A DNA stretch of 64,000 bases from Pantoea vagans (GTDB taxonomy: Bacteria > Pseudomonadota > Gammaproteobacteria > Enterobacterales > Enterobacteriaceae): contig NZ_CP011427.1 of NCBI RefSeq assembly GCF_001506165.1, positions 3,534,001 through 3,598,000 of the forward strand, in the 5' to 3' direction. The position numbers and the translations under genes are program-made. A model generated the notes under the pieces. The model searched no databases. It saw only the letters and a list, made by a program, of their open reading frames with translations, and was not told where the DNA came from. Shown in pieces: positions 32,620 to 42,243 of the stretch. Within the stretch, counting starts at the first letter, position 1, and each line of letters begins with the position of its first letter.

Positions 32620-33603
32620 ATGTTCGTAGCCACTGCCCTGCTGTTTATTGGATTGATTTTACTGGCTTACGGCGCTGACCGTCTGGTATTCAGTGCCGCG
32701 ATCCTGTGTCGATCCTTCGGCATCCCACCGTTAATCATCGGCATGACGGTAGTAAGCATTGGCACATCGTTACCCGAATTGATCGTCTCCTTCTCAGCGG
32801 CACAACACGGCCAGATGGACTTAGCAGTGGGCACCGCACTCGGCTCAAATATCACCAATATTCTGTTAATACTCGGCGGTGCGGCGCTTTTGCATCCTTT
32901 GACAGTGCATTCCAATCTGATTCGCCGCGAACTCCCCTTGATGCTGCTGGTCTCACTGCTGAGCGGCATTATGTTGTTTGATAATCATCTTAGTCGACTG
33001 GATGGGGCAGCACTGCTGCTGATCGCGCTGGGCTATTTGGTGATTGCGATTCGCATCGCCCGCCGCGCGGAGCGTGATAACAATGATACGTTAACGCGTG
33101 AGCAACTGGCCGAACTGCCGCGCGATGAAGTCGGCAACACCGTGGCCTTTCTGTGGTTGGCGGTGGCGCTGATAATTTTACCGATGTCGACCCGTATGGT
33201 GATCGACAATGCCACCGTGTTTGCCGACTACTTTGGTGTCAGTGAACTGGTGATGGGTCTGACGCTGATTGCGGTGGGCACCAGCTTGCCAGAGCTCGCC
33301 ACCGTCGTGGCAGGCGCACTGAAAGGTGAAGACGATATCGCCATCGGTAACCTGATTGGCGCGAATATTTTTAATCTGGCGATCGTACTGGGCCTGCCTG
33401 CACTGATTCATCCCGGCAGCATTGATGCGCATGCCTTCGCGCGTGATTACTGGGTCATGCTGGGCGTGAGCGTATTGTTTGCCCTGCTCTGCCTGCTGCG
33501 CAAGCGCCGTATTGGTCGCGTAGCGGGCACATTACTGTTAGGTGGATTTATCGCGTGGGTACTGTGGCTGTGGCTCAGCCCTGCGCTTATCTCAAGTTAT
33601 TAA
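32620..33603 (+). CDS. yrbG: YrbG, calcium/cation antiporter family protein
   Basis: This 327-residue inner-membrane protein of the Ca2+:cation antiporter (CaCA) superfamily has two inverted repeats, each with the alpha motif: VSIGTSLPELIVSFSAAQHG near residue 45 and AVGTSLPELATVVAGALKGE in the second half, followed by GNLIGANIFNLAIVLGLP. The start at 32620 follows AAGGA; 55 upstream codons of the open frame lack homology. E. coli YrbG has 325 residues and its physiological ion is not settled. It heads the kds-lpt block. Confidence 0.93.
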   Translation: MFVATALLFIGLILLAYGADRLVFSAAILCRSFGIPPLIIGMTVVSIGTSLPELIVSFSAAQHGQMDLAVGTALGSNITNILLILGGAALLHPLTVHSNLIRRELPLMLLVSLLSGIMLFDNHLSRLDGAALLLIALGYLVIAIRIARRAERDNNDTLTREQLAELPRDEVGNTVAFLWLAVALIILPMSTRMVIDNATVFADYFGVSELVMGLTLIAVGTSLPELATVVAGALKGEDDIAIGNLIGANIFNLAIVLGLPALIHPGSIDAHAFARDYWVMLGVSVLFALLCLLRKRRIGRVAGTLLLGGFIAWVLWLWLSPALISSY

Positions 33604-33616
33604 GGACGGACTGACC

Positions 33617-34597
33617 ATGTCACATCAGCAACCGGATTTTGATTACCAGCAGGCGGGCAAAGCGGTACTGCGCATCGAACGTGAAGGACTTGAGCAACTG
33701 GATCAGTATATTAACGCCGACTTCAGCCGCGCCTGCGAGATGATTATTGCCTGCCGCGGTAAAGTGGTGGTGATGGGAATGGGTAAATCCGGGCATATTG
33801 GTGCGAAAATGGCGGCAACCTTCGCCAGTACCGGCACCTCGTCGTTCTTTGTTCACCCAGGTGAGGCCAGCCATGGTGACCTCGGGATGGTCACACCAAA
33901 TGATGTGGTGATTGCTATCTCGAATAGCGGCGAGTCGAATGAGATCCTCGCCCTGATTCCAGTGCTGAAGCGCCAGAAAGTGCCACTCATCTGCCTCACC
34001 AGCCGCCCAGAAAGCGCGATGGGGCGTGCCGCAGATGTGCATTTGTGCGTGAAAGTGCCACAGGAAGCCTGTCCGCTGGGATTAGCGCCGACTTCCAGCA
34101 CGACCGCAACGCTGGTAATGGGTGATGCACTCGCCGTAGCACTGCTGGAAGCGCGCGGTTTTACTCAGGAAGATTTTGCATTGTCACATCCCGGCGGTGC
34201 CCTCGGCCGCAAGCTTCTGCTGCATGTCAGCGACATCATGCACAGCGGTGATGAGATCCCTCACGTGAGCCGTGATGCCTCGCTGCGTGATGCGTTGCTG
34301 GAGATCACGCGTAAAAATCTTGGCCTGACGGTGATCGTTGATGACCTGATGAAAATTGAAGGCATCTTCACCGATGGTGACTTGCGCCGCATCTTCGATA
34401 TGGGCATCGATTTTCAGTCCGCCAGTATTCAGGATGTGATGACGCGCGGTGGGATTCGTGTGCGCCCCAATATGCTGGCGGTGGATGCGCTTAACTTAAT
34501 GCAAAACAAAAACATCACTGCAGTGCTGGTCGCCGATGACGATCGTCTTCTTGGTGTGGTACATATGCATGACATGCTGCGCGCTGGCGTAGTTTGA
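33617..34597 (+). CDS. kdsD: KdsD, arabinose-5-phosphate isomerase
   Basis: KdsD interconverts ribulose 5-phosphate and arabinose 5-phosphate, the precursor of KDO. It has a SIS domain (VVVMGMGKSGHIGAKMAATF, ISNSGESNE) and two C-terminal CBS domains (VSDIMHSGDEIP; IQDVMTRGGIRVRP). The start at 33617 gives 326 residues (E. coli 328). It is followed by kdsC, the next-but-one enzyme of the KDO pathway. Confidence 0.96.
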   Translation: MSHQQPDFDYQQAGKAVLRIEREGLEQLDQYINADFSRACEMIIACRGKVVVMGMGKSGHIGAKMAATFASTGTSSFFVHPGEASHGDLGMVTPNDVVIAISNSGESNEILALIPVLKRQKVPLICLTSRPESAMGRAADVHLCVKVPQEACPLGLAPTSSTTATLVMGDALAVALLEARGFTQEDFALSHPGGALGRKLLLHVSDIMHSGDEIPHVSRDASLRDALLEITRKNLGLTVIVDDLMKIEGIFTDGDLRRIFDMGIDFQSASIQDVMTRGGIRVRPNMLAVDALNLMQNKNITAVLVADDDRLLGVVHMHDMLRAGVV

Positions 34598-34610
34598 ACA
34601 GGAACAAATA

Positions 34611-35177
34611 ATGAGTGTTGAATCCACAATGGTTGATACCTGCTACGGTCCGGTCAGTGCCGATGTTATGGCGCGCGCGGCTAAGATTCGCCTGCTAATT
34701 TGTGATGTTGATGGCGTGATGTCAGATGGTGTCATTTACATGGGCAACAGCGGTGAAGAGTTGAAGGCGTTTAACGTGCGCGATGGCTACGGCATCCGCT
34801 GCCTGCTGACCTCAGACGTCGAAGTGGCTATTATAACCGGCCGTAAAGCGAAACTGCTGGAGGACCGCTGCCAGACGTTGGGCATTACGCATCTTTACCA
34901 GGGACAATCTGATAAGCTTTTGGCGTGGCGCGAACTCCTGGATAAACTGTCTTTATCTGCCGATCAGGTTGCCTATATTGGCGACGATCTAATCGACTGG
35001 CCCGTGATGGCACAAGCCGGCTTAAGTGTGGCCGTGGCCGATGCCCATCCGGTTTTACTGCCACGTGCAAACTACGTGACTCGTATCGCTGGCGGTCGGG
35101 GTGCGGTGCGTGAACTGTGCGATTTGATCTTGATGGCGCAGAACAAATTTGAGGATGCCAAAGGGCAATCAGTATGA
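34611..35177 (+). CDS. kdsC: KdsC, KDO-8-phosphate phosphatase
   Basis: KdsC is a HAD-family phosphatase that yields free KDO for the LPS core. The 188 residues carry HAD motif I as CDVDGVMSDGVIY, motif II in ITGRKAK and the motif IV region YIGDDLIDWPVMAQAGLS. It overlaps lptC by four bases, so KDO production and LPS transport genes are co-transcribed. Confidence 0.96.
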   Translation: MSVESTMVDTCYGPVSADVMARAAKIRLLICDVDGVMSDGVIYMGNSGEELKAFNVRDGYGIRCLLTSDVEVAIITGRKAKLLEDRCQTLGITHLYQGQSDKLLAWRELLDKLSLSADQVAYIGDDLIDWPVMAQAGLSVAVADAHPVLLPRANYVTRIAGGRGAVRELCDLILMAQNKFEDAKGQSV

Positions 35178-35746
35178 GTAAGAGCAGGCGTTGGATAACG
35201 CTGATTCTGGCCTTGATCGCCGTGGTGCTGATCGGCTGGAATCTCACCAACCAGGATGACAGCAAAGCGCCGGTGGCAACCAATACCCAAGAGCCAACGT
35301 ACACCAGCGAAAAATCTCACTCTGTGGTTTATAACCCCACGGGGGCGTTAGCCTATAAACTGATCTCGGATAAAGTCACCTACTTTGCGGCCGATGAAGT
35401 TAGCTGGTTCGAAAATCCTGTGGCGACCACTTATGATGAAAACAAAGTGCCGACCTGGACCATTCGCGCTGATAAGGCAAAGCTGACCAAAGATCGTATG
35501 CTTTACCTTTACGGCCACGTTGAAGTGAATACGCTGACCCAGGATTCACAGCTTGAGCGCATCATCACCGATACCGCTCAGGTTAATCTGGTCACCCAGG
35601 ATGTGACATCTGACGATCAGGTCACCCTATTTGGCCGCAGTTTTAATTCCACTGGCATGAAGATGCGCGGCAATTTACGAACAAAAAATGCCCAGCTGCT
35701 TGAAAAGGTCAAAACTTCCTATGAAATCCAAAATGAAAAAAAATAG
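35174..35746 (+). CDS. lptC: LptC, LPS transport bitopic membrane protein
   Basis: LptC takes LPS from LptBFG and passes it to LptA. The 190-residue protein has one N-terminal membrane helix (WITLILALIAVVLIGWNL) and a periplasmic OstA-like jellyroll domain ([20 protein letters not shown] near the end). It overlaps kdsC by four bases and lptA by 26 bases. Confidence 0.95.
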   Translation: MSKSRRWITLILALIAVVLIGWNLTNQDDSKAPVATNTQEPTYTSEKSHSVVYNPTGALAYKLISDKVTYFAADEVSWFENPVATTYDENKVPTWTIRADKAKLTKDRMLYLYGHVEVNTLTQDSQLERIITDTAQVNLVTQDVTSDDQVTLFGRSFNSTGMKMRGNLRTKNAQLLEKVKTSYEIQNEKK

Positions 35747-36275
35747 CCTCAAGTTGTTGCTGGTAAGTGCACTGCTGGCCACCAGCCTGCCTGCGCTGGC
35801 CTTGACGGGTGATTCAGACAAACCCGTCAATATCGATTCCGTTAACCAGTCGCTTGATCTACAAGGCAACGTGGCGACCTTCACCGGCAATGTCATCGTT
35901 ACCCAAGGTTCAATCAAGATCACCGCTGACAAAGTGGTAGTCACGCGTCCAGGCGGCGACAGCAAAAAAACCATCGTCGATGCTTACGGAACTCCCGCGA
36001 CCTTCTATCAGATGCAAGACAACGGCAAACCGGTTCAGGGGCACGCTTCAAAGCTGCACTATGAGCTGGCGAACGATTTTGTTGAGCTGACGGGCAACGC
36101 CTTCATTCAGCAGCTGGACAGCAATATCAAAGGCGATCGCATCACCTATCTGGTCAAAGAACAGAAAATGCAGGCTTTCAGCCAGGGTGACAGCAAACGC
36201 GTGACCACCGTGCTGGTGCCGTCGCAGCTGCAAGACAAAAACGGCTCAACTGCGAGCCCAAAAAAGAGTAACTGA
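35721..36275 (+). CDS. lptA: LptA, periplasmic LPS bridge protein
   Basis: LptA polymerises into the beta-jellyroll bridge along which LPS crosses the periplasm. The ATG at 35721 gives a signal peptide ([20 protein letters not shown], mature start near LTGDSDKP) and 184 residues in all (E. coli 185). Core motifs include [20 protein letters not shown] and [17 protein letters not shown]. The start lies inside the lptC 3' end, as in E. coli. Confidence 0.96.
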   Translation: MKSKMKKNSLKLLLVSALLATSLPALALTGDSDKPVNIDSVNQSLDLQGNVATFTGNVIVTQGSIKITADKVVVTRPGGDSKKTIVDAYGTPATFYQMQDNGKPVQGHASKLHYELANDFVELTGNAFIQQLDSNIKGDRITYLVKEQKMQAFSQGDSKRVTTVLVPSQLQDKNGSTASPKKSN

Positions 36276-36280
36276 TCGCT

Positions 36281-37006
36281 ATGGCCACATTAGTCGCTGA
36301 AAATTTGGCGAAAGCCTATAAAGGCCGCCGCGTGGTAGAAGACGTCAGCCTGCAGGTAAAATCAGGTGAAATTGTTGGCCTGCTCGGCCCGAACGGTGCT
36401 GGCAAAACCACCACGTTTTATATGGTCGTGGGCATTGTCCCGCGCGATGCTGGCCGTATTGTCATTGATGATGAAGATATCAGTATCCTGCCACTGCATG
36501 CACGCGCGCGTCGCGGTATCGGCTATCTGCCTCAGGAAGCTTCGATCTTCCGCCGCCTGAGCGTGTATGACAACTTAATGGCCGTACTGCAGATTCGCGA
36601 TGATTTAACGGAAGAACAGCGTCAGGATCGTGCAAACGAGCTGATGGAAGAGTTCCATATCGAACACCTGCGCGACAGCATGGGTCAGGCGCTCTCCGGA
36701 GGCGAACGACGTCGTGTGGAAATCGCACGGGCGCTGGCGGCCAACCCGAAATTTATCCTGCTGGATGAACCTTTTGCCGGTGTTGACCCCATCTCCGTTA
36801 TTGATATCAAGAAAATCATCGAACATCTGCGTGACAGCGGCCTTGGCGTGCTGATTACCGACCACAACGTGCGTGAAACCCTCGCCGTGTGTGAACGCGC
36901 TTACATCGTCAGCCAGGGGCATCTGATCGCACATGGCACCCCTGATGAAATTCTTGCAGATGAGCAGGTTAAGCGTGTTTATTTGGGCGAAGAGTTCAGA
37001 CTCTGA
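36281..37006 (+). CDS. lptB: LptB, LPS transport ATPase
   Basis: LptB is the ATPase that extracts LPS from the inner membrane with LptFG. The 241 residues, equal to E. coli, show Walker [12 protein letters not shown]-loop [11 protein letters not shown], signature [13 protein letters not shown], Walker [13 protein letters not shown] and the switch His in ITDHNVRET. It follows lptA by five bases and precedes rpoN. Confidence 0.97.
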   Translation: MATLVAENLAKAYKGRRVVEDVSLQVKSGEIVGLLGPNGAGKTTTFYMVVGIVPRDAGRIVIDDEDISILPLHARARRGIGYLPQEASIFRRLSVYDNLMAVLQIRDDLTEEQRQDRANELMEEFHIEHLRDSMGQALSGGERRRVEIARALAANPKFILLDEPFAGVDPISVIDIKKIIEHLRDSGLGVLITDHNVRETLAVCERAYIVSQGHLIAHGTPDEILADEQVKRVYLGEEFRL

Positions 37007-37054
37007 TAAGGTGTCGGAATACCCGACATTTGCTTAGGAAATTCTGGCCGGATT

Positions 37055-38488
37055 ATGAAGCAAGGTTTGCAACTCAGGTTCAGCCAACAGCTGGCAATGA
37101 CCCCACAGTTGCAGCAGGCCATTCGTCTGCTGCAACTCTCGACGCTTGAACTCCAGCAGGAACTGCAACTGGCGCTGGAAAGCAATCCGCTGCTTGAGCA
37201 AACTGAACTGCATGAAGAAGTCGATGCGCGTGAACATCAGGAAAGTGATGCGTTAGATACACGCGAAGCGCTCGAACAGAAAGAGATGCCGGAAGAGCTT
37301 CCGCTCGACGCCACCTGGGATGAGATCTACACCGCAGGCACGCCTTCTGGTACCGGTACGGATTATCAGGATGATGAGTTGCCGGTCTATCAGGGCGAAA
37401 CCACCCAGTCACTGCAGGATTACCTGATGTGGCAAGTGGAGTTAACGCCGTTCACCGATACCGATCGCGCCATTGCCACCTCGATTGTTGATGCCATCGA
37501 CGAAACCGGTTATCTCACAGTCAGCGTTCAGGACATTTGCGACAGTATTGGCGATGAAGAGCTGACGCTGGAAGAAGTCGAAGCCGTGCTCAAGCGCGTC
37601 CAGCGTTTCGATCCCGTAGGTGTTGGCGCACGTGACTTGCGTGATTGCCTGCTGGTGCAGCTCTCGCAGTATGCTGCAGACACGCCGATGCTGGCCGAAG
37701 CGCGCCTGATCGTCAGTGAACATCTTGATCTGCTGGCCAACCACGATTTCCGCAGCCTGATGCGCGTCACACGTCTGAAAGAAGAGGTGTTAAAAGACGC
37801 GATGTTGCTGATTCAGTCACTTGATCCACGCCCCGGGCAGTCAGTGAACACCAGCGAACCTGAATACGTCATCCCGGACGTTCTGGTACGCAAGAACGGT
37901 GCGCGCTGGACGGTAGATCTCAACGCTGACAGCCTGCCACGTCTGAAGATTAATCAGCACTATGCCGCGATGGGCGGTTCGACGCGCAATGACAGCGATA
38001 GCCAGTTCATCCGCAGTAATCTACAAGAAGCCAAGTGGCTGATTAAAAGCCTCGAGAGCCGCAACGATACCTTGCTCAAAGTCACTCGCTGTATCGTTGA
38101 GCAACAGCAGGCGTTCTTTGAACAGGGTGAAGAGTACATGCGCCCGATGGTGTTGGCGGATATCGCACAGGCCGTCGATATGCATGAATCCACGATTTCT
38201 CGCGTGACCACGCAAAAGTACTTACATAGCCCGCGTGGCATTTTCGAACTGAAATATTTTTTCTCCAGCCACGTCAACACCGAGGGCGGTGGCGAAGCCT
38301 CCTCCACGGCGATTCGTGCGCTGGTGAAAAAATTGATTGCCGCGGAAAATCCCGCAAAACCCTTGAGCGACAGCAAACTCACCTCCATGTTATCCGATCA
38401 GGGCATCATGGTGGCGCGACGTACGGTTGCTAAATATCGCGAGTCTTTGTCTATACCGCCATCAAACCAGCGTAAACAGCTGGTTTGA
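37055..38488 (+). CDS. rpoN: RpoN, RNA polymerase sigma-54
   Basis: Sigma-54 directs RNA polymerase to nitrogen and other enhancer-dependent promoters. The 477-residue length is that of E. coli. Region I is Gln/Leu-rich ([20 protein letters not shown]), an acidic region II follows, and region III ends with the RpoN box [10 protein letters not shown] and the helix-turn-helix before it ([13 protein letters not shown]). It leads the group hpf-ptsN-rapZ-npr, as in E. coli. Confidence 0.98.
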   Translation: MKQGLQLRFSQQLAMTPQLQQAIRLLQLSTLELQQELQLALESNPLLEQTELHEEVDAREHQESDALDTREALEQKEMPEELPLDATWDEIYTAGTPSGTGTDYQDDELPVYQGETTQSLQDYLMWQVELTPFTDTDRAIATSIVDAIDETGYLTVSVQDICDSIGDEELTLEEVEAVLKRVQRFDPVGVGARDLRDCLLVQLSQYAADTPMLAEARLIVSEHLDLLANHDFRSLMRVTRLKEEVLKDAMLLIQSLDPRPGQSVNTSEPEYVIPDVLVRKNGARWTVDLNADSLPRLKINQHYAAMGGSTRNDSDSQFIRSNLQEAKWLIKSLESRNDTLLKVTRCIVEQQQAFFEQGEEYMRPMVLADIAQAVDMHESTISRVTTQKYLHSPRGIFELKYFFSSHVNTEGGGEASSTAIRALVKKLIAAENPAKPLSDSKLTSMLSDQGIMVARRTVAKYRESLSIPPSNQRKQLV

Positions 38489-38509
38489 CCGAATGAGGAA
38501 GGAAGACCT

Positions 38510-38797
38510 ATGCAGCTAAACCTAACCGGACTGAATGTTGAGATAACCGAGCCACTGCGTGAATTTGTAAACAGCAAATTTGCCAAACTAGAACACTACT
38601 TTGATCGTATCAATCAGGTTTATATTGTTCTGAAAGTGGAGAAGGTGACGCAGATTGCGGATGCAACACTGCACGTCAACGGCGGGGAGCTGCACGCCAC
38701 AGCGGAAGCGGAAGACATGTACGCGGCCATCGACGGGTTAATCGATAAGCTTTCCCGTCAGCTGACCAAACATAAAGACAAACTGAAAAAACACTAA
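38510..38797 (+). CDS. hpf: Hpf, short ribosome hibernation promoting factor
   Basis: Hpf is a 95-residue protein that helps make 100S ribosome dimers in stationary phase. The sequence MQLNLTGLNVEITEPLREFV and the KPxKV-like LKVEKVTQIADATLHVNGGE fit the short form; it lacks the C-terminal dimerisation domain of long HPF. It lies 21 bases after rpoN. Confidence 0.96.
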   Translation: MQLNLTGLNVEITEPLREFVNSKFAKLEHYFDRINQVYIVLKVEKVTQIADATLHVNGGELHATAEAEDMYAAIDGLIDKLSRQLTKHKDKLKKH

Positions 38798-38811
38798 CCT
38801 TCATGCTTGCA

Positions 38812-38873
38812 GAGTGCCGATCGGTTTGGCACTCAGAGCACAAATGGGGCGGGATGACCGCCCCGTTTTGTCA
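38812..38873 (+). terminator. Two hairpins between hpf and ptsN, the second a likely terminator
   Basis: Hairpin 1 has arms GAGTGCC and GGCACTC (38812-38834). Hairpin 2 has arms GGGGCGG and CCGCCCC (38846-38864) followed by GTTTTGTC. They may reduce read-through from rpoN-hpf into ptsN-rapZ-npr. Confidence 0.6.
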
Positions 38874-38956
38874 TCTGCGCAAGCGCCAACGGGGAACTCG
38901 CCATTGCGGTATGAATGGCGTTACCCTTATGGCTATGTGAACTCGCAAGTGAAACG

Positions 38957-39442
38957 ATGATGAACAACGATCTGACACTGGAATTGAGCTCGGTCCTCAC
39001 ACTGGACTGTACCCGAAGCGGCGTACACTGCCAGAGTAAAAAACGCGCGCTGGAAATTATCAGCGAGTTGGCAGCAAAGCAGCTCAATCTGCCGCACCAG
39101 ACGCTTTTCGAAGCCATTCTGACCCGTGAGCGCATGGGCAGTACCGGCATTGGTAACGGCATCGCTATTCCACATGGCAAGCTGGAGGAGGATACGCTGC
39201 GTGCTGTTGGCGTGTTTATCAGCCTCGATCAGCCGATTGCCTTCGATGCCGTCGATAACCAGCCGGTTGACCTGCTGTTTGCCCTGCTGGTGCCTGCAGA
39301 CCAGTGTAAAACCCATCTGCATACGCTGTCGTTGGTCGCGAAACGCCTGGCTGACAAAACCGTCTGCCGTCGTTTACGCGCCGCACAGAGTGATGAAGAG
39401 CTCTATGCGATTATCACAGAAGCTCAGGAAGAACACTCTTAA
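38957..39442 (+). CDS. ptsN: PtsN, EIIA(Ntr) of the nitrogen phosphotransferase system
   Basis: PtsN is the terminal phospho-acceptor of PtsP-Npr-PtsN and regulates potassium transport and KdpD. The start at 38957 gives 161 residues; the 14 codons before it in the open frame are not homologous. The phosphorylation site His lies in GIGNGIAIPHGKLEEDTLRA. DLLFALLVPADQCKTHLHTL is the other strongly conserved block. Confidence 0.96.
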   Translation: MMNNDLTLELSSVLTLDCTRSGVHCQSKKRALEIISELAAKQLNLPHQTLFEAILTRERMGSTGIGNGIAIPHGKLEEDTLRAVGVFISLDQPIAFDAVDNQPVDLLFALLVPADQCKTHLHTLSLVAKRLADKTVCRRLRAAQSDEELYAIITEAQEEHS

Positions 39443-39494
39443 GCGACAGACACTTTTACCGGCGTTATCGCCGGTTTAAAACGGGAGAATTGTG

Positions 39495-40349
39495 ATGGTG
39501 CTGATGATCGTTAGCGGTCGGTCAGGCTCAGGAAAGTCGGTTGCACTTCGCGCCCTTGAGGACATGGGGTTCTACTGTGTTGATAACCTGCCGGTGGTAT
39601 TGCTGCCGGAGCTGGCGAACACTTTAACGGAGCGCAACATTTCGGCTGCAGTCAGCATTGATGTGCGCAACATGCCTGAATCACCCGAAGTATTCGAAAC
39701 GGCTCTCAACAATCTGCCTGAGTCGTTCTCTCCGCAGCTGCTGTTCCTGGATGCCGATCGCAATACCTTAATCCGCCGTTACAGCGATACGCGCCGCCTG
39801 CATCCCCTCTCCAGCAAAAATCTGTCGCTGGAAAGTGCCATCGATGAAGAGAGCGATCTGCTGGAGCCATTGCGATCGCGTGCTGATTTGATCATCGACA
39901 CTTCCGAGATGTCGGTACACGAGCTGGCAGAGATGCTGCGAACACGCCTGCTGGGCAAGCGCGAGCGTGAATTGACCATGGTGTTTGAATCCTTTGGATT
40001 TAAACACGGCATTCCGATTGATGCAGATTACGTGTTCGATGTGCGTTTCTTACCGAACCCGCACTGGGATCCTAAACTGCGTCCGATGACGGGTCTTGAT
40101 CGCCCGGTCGCCGCCTTCCTGGATCGTCATACCGAAGTGCACAACTTCATCTACCAAACGCGCAGCTATCTGGAACTGTGGCTGCCGATGCTGGAAACCA
40201 ACAACCGCAGCTACCTGACCGTAGCCATTGGCTGTACGGGTGGTAAACACCGTTCAGTGTATATCGCTGAGCAGCTGGCGGATTACTTCCGTTCACGCGG
40301 TAAAAATGTGCAGTCTCGTCATCGCACTCTGGAAAAACGCAAATCATGA
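39495..40349 (+). CDS. rapZ: RapZ, RNase adapter controlling GlmZ decay
   Basis: RapZ binds the small RNA GlmZ and presents it to RNase E, linking glucosamine-6-phosphate level to GlmS synthesis. The ATG at 39495 has GGGAG seven bases upstream and gives 284 residues as in E. coli; a GTG one codon earlier is less likely. Walker A is GRSGSGKS; the C-terminal domain has [20 protein letters not shown] and a basic RNA-binding tail [10 protein letters not shown]. It overlaps npr (ATGA). Confidence 0.97.
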   Translation: MVLMIVSGRSGSGKSVALRALEDMGFYCVDNLPVVLLPELANTLTERNISAAVSIDVRNMPESPEVFETALNNLPESFSPQLLFLDADRNTLIRRYSDTRRLHPLSSKNLSLESAIDEESDLLEPLRSRADLIIDTSEMSVHELAEMLRTRLLGKRERELTMVFESFGFKHGIPIDADYVFDVRFLPNPHWDPKLRPMTGLDRPVAAFLDRHTEVHNFIYQTRSYLELWLPMLETNNRSYLTVAIGCTGGKHRSVYIAEQLADYFRSRGKNVQSRHRTLEKRKS

Positions 40350-40618
40350 CCGTGAAGCAAACCGTTGAGATTCGAAATAAGCTGGGTATGCACGCTCGTC
40401 CGGCCATGAAGCTGTTCGAGTTGGTACAGAGTTTTGATGCTGAGGTGCTGCTGCGTAACGAGGCGGGAACGGAAGCCGAGGCCAGCAGTGTGATTGCATT
40501 GCTGATGCTGGACTCGGCAAAAGGCGGTCATATTGAGATTGAGGCCAGCGGCCCGGAGGAAGTCCAGGCGCTGGCAGCCGTCATTGAGCTGTTTGAAGCG
40601 GGCTTTGACGAGGACTAG
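40346..40618 (+). CDS. npr: Npr, HPr-like phosphocarrier of the nitrogen PTS
   Basis: Npr passes phosphate from PtsP to PtsN. The 90-residue protein has the phosphorylated His16 in [14 protein letters not shown] and the HPr-type second motif [20 protein letters not shown]. It starts within the rapZ stop. The convergent mtgA stop follows only six bases later without an evident terminator. Confidence 0.96.
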   Translation: MTVKQTVEIRNKLGMHARPAMKLFELVQSFDAEVLLRNEAGTEAEASSVIALLMLDSAKGGHIEIEASGPEEVQALAAVIELFEAGFDED

Positions 40619-40624
40619 AAGCGA

Positions 40625-41347
40625 TTAATGCAGCTTGTAGCGTTCAAGGAAGCCTTCGCCCCCAAGCTGTCGCATCTGTCGCATGATCCACTGCTGACGC
40701 ATACGGACATACCCTGAAGGCGCATCCGCGCGGAAGCGAATAGGATTAGGTAATACCGCCGCCAGCAGCGCGGCTTCAGAGATCGTCAGGCGACTGGCGG
40801 GTTTATGAAAGTAGCGCTGCGAAGCTTCTTCCACACCAAACACACCGTTGCCAAACTCTGCGATATTCAGGTACACCGTCAAAATACGGCGTTTAGTCCA
40901 GACGGTTTCAATGCCCACCGTCAGCCCGGCTTCCAGGCCTTTACGCACCCAACTGCGGCCATCCCATAAAAACAGGTTTTTAGCCGTCTGCTGAGATAAG
41001 GTGGAGGCACCGCGCATCCGTTCGCCACCATCGTTATCCAATACTTGTTGAATCGCGTCGACATCAAATCCCCAGTGTTCCGGAAATTTCTGATCTTCAG
41101 AGGCAATCACCGCCAGTGCCATCCACGGGGAAATATCATCCATCCCCACCCAATCGGAATGGGCGACATAATCAAAGCGGCCACTCATCCAGGCCCCAAG
41201 CTGACGCTCTACCATCACCGCTGAAAACGGTACAGGCAGGAAGGCAAAGATCACAATTCCTGCGAGCCAAACCCCAAGCCAAGCCAGTAGCACTTTTACT
41301 ACCAGCACTTTAATGCGTTGTCCCAGTTTCCCTTTACTCTTACTCAT
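40625..41347 (-). CDS. mtgA: MtgA, monofunctional peptidoglycan glycosyltransferase
   Basis: MtgA polymerises lipid II into glycan strands and is associated with the divisome. The 240-residue protein has one N-terminal membrane helix ([20 protein letters not shown]) and a GT51 domain with the motifs [15 protein letters not shown] (catalytic Glu), [16 protein letters not shown] and [15 protein letters not shown]. coli MtgA has 242. In E. coli elbB follows upstream; that gene is absent here. Confidence 0.96.
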   Translation of the reverse strand: MSKSKGKLGQRIKVLVVKVLLAWLGVWLAGIVIFAFLPVPFSAVMVERQLGAWMSGRFDYVAHSDWVGMDDISPWMALAVIASEDQKFPEHWGFDVDAIQQVLDNDGGERMRGASTLSQQTAKNLFLWDGRSWVRKGLEAGLTVGIETVWTKRRILTVYLNIAEFGNGVFGVEEASQRYFHKPASRLTISEAALLAAVLPNPIRFRADAPSGYVRMRQQWIMRQMRQLGGEGFLERYKLH

Positions 41348-42115
41348 GCAATTTTCTCTTACCTGTTCCCTGAGTTAATCAATCACTCAAGTCACGATTT
41401 CATATATCTGCGATTCAAGCCTAACCTTTATCCCTCATTGCCAGTCACTTAGAAGGAAAGTTATTACCTGCGCAACCATCGTTCCTCTATTAGAGCCAAT
41501 TACATCAAGCACTTCCGCCAACAAGGAATCGGTTCCATGGTGAAAAAACCATCAGAATCTTTACCGTCAAACACTTAAACCGATGTGATTAAGATCACAA
41601 TTAAACTTTCACAATACTTAACATTAAACTTTCAAAGCATTTGAATATGTTCATTGATAAGCGAGACCATTCTGAAAAACGTGGCGAAAATAGCATCGCC
41701 GACTCAGCCAACTCCCTGTTTTGAGGTAAAGCACCTCACCCTCATTTTGGTTTACATTACGGCGTTAAACCCTAAACTGGAACTTTCTAAAGAGGGTTTC
41801 CAAAACGTTTTGGATAACCCGCCAAAAACCTCATATTTCTTGTCTAATATCAGTATGTTAAGCTTATTTAACTGCGATTTTTTAGCGGAATAAGATTTTC
41901 AACGCTGCCGACAGGCTTTTCCTGCTTCTGGCTGAAGGAAATCCAGGCAAAAAGCAGAACATTTGGTCAAAAATAGTGCAATACGGCAAAGAAATTAATT
42001 CCTTACTTGACTGTGTCAGCAAATTAATGTTTTCTGTATTTAAACGCTGCTCAACATCACACAATTTAATGAATCTTGTCACAAGCGTTGGCGAATTTGT
42101 TAAGGTGATTTTGAA
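41348..42115. other. Low-GC gap between mtgA and arcZ; no convincing gene
   Basis: About 770 bases rich in A and T, without an open frame that looks coding. In E. coli this interval holds elbB. A perfect CRP-type palindrome lies at 41584-41599, followed by a 25-codon frame (41648-41725, MFIDKRDHSEKRG...) that I cannot support as a gene. Positions 41654-41893 are open for 79 codons but lack homology and a ribosome-binding site. The remaining bases probably include the mtgA and arcZ promoters. Confidence 0.5.
41584..41599. promoter_or_regulatory. Perfect CRP-type palindrome without an obvious target
   Basis: TGTGATTAAGATCACA has both CRP half-sites (TGTGA-N6-TCACA) exact and a further matching base pair inside each. 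mtgA begins 237 bp away on the minus strand; on the plus strand no recognised gene starts until arcZ, more than 500 bp further. AT-rich sequence about 40 bases downstream (TTAACATTAAAC) could serve as a -10 region on the plus strand. Confidence 0.6.
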
Positions 42116-42236
42116 GCGTCATCCAATACCAAACTGTTGCTGATTCAATCGACCACTAACGATAGCAGCAGTACCCATTTCCCTGGTGTTGGCGCAGTAT
42201 TCGCGCACCCCAGTTTCGACTGGGGTCATTTTTTTC
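42116..42236 (+). ncRNA. arcZ: ArcZ small regulatory RNA
   Basis: ArcZ is an Hfq-dependent RNA that activates rpoS and represses flhDC and other mRNAs; it lies opposite the 3' end of arcB in enterobacteria, as here. The conserved 3' part is almost identical to E. coli: TTTCCCTGGTGTTGGCGCAG at 42178-42197 (the seed, and the start of the processed form), then TATTCGCGCACCCC and a terminator with arms ACCCCAGT / ACTGGGGT over TTCG, followed by CATTTTTTT. The 5' end is set by analogy with the 121-nt E. coli RNA and is uncertain by perhaps 10 bases. The upstream part is poorly conserved. Confidence 0.9.
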
Positions 42237-42243
42237 TGGCGTA

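Noticed and set aside
41654..41893. 79-codon open frame in the mtgA-arcZ gap
   Set aside because: No ribosome-binding site, no domain or signal, low-complexity AT-rich composition; likely chance.
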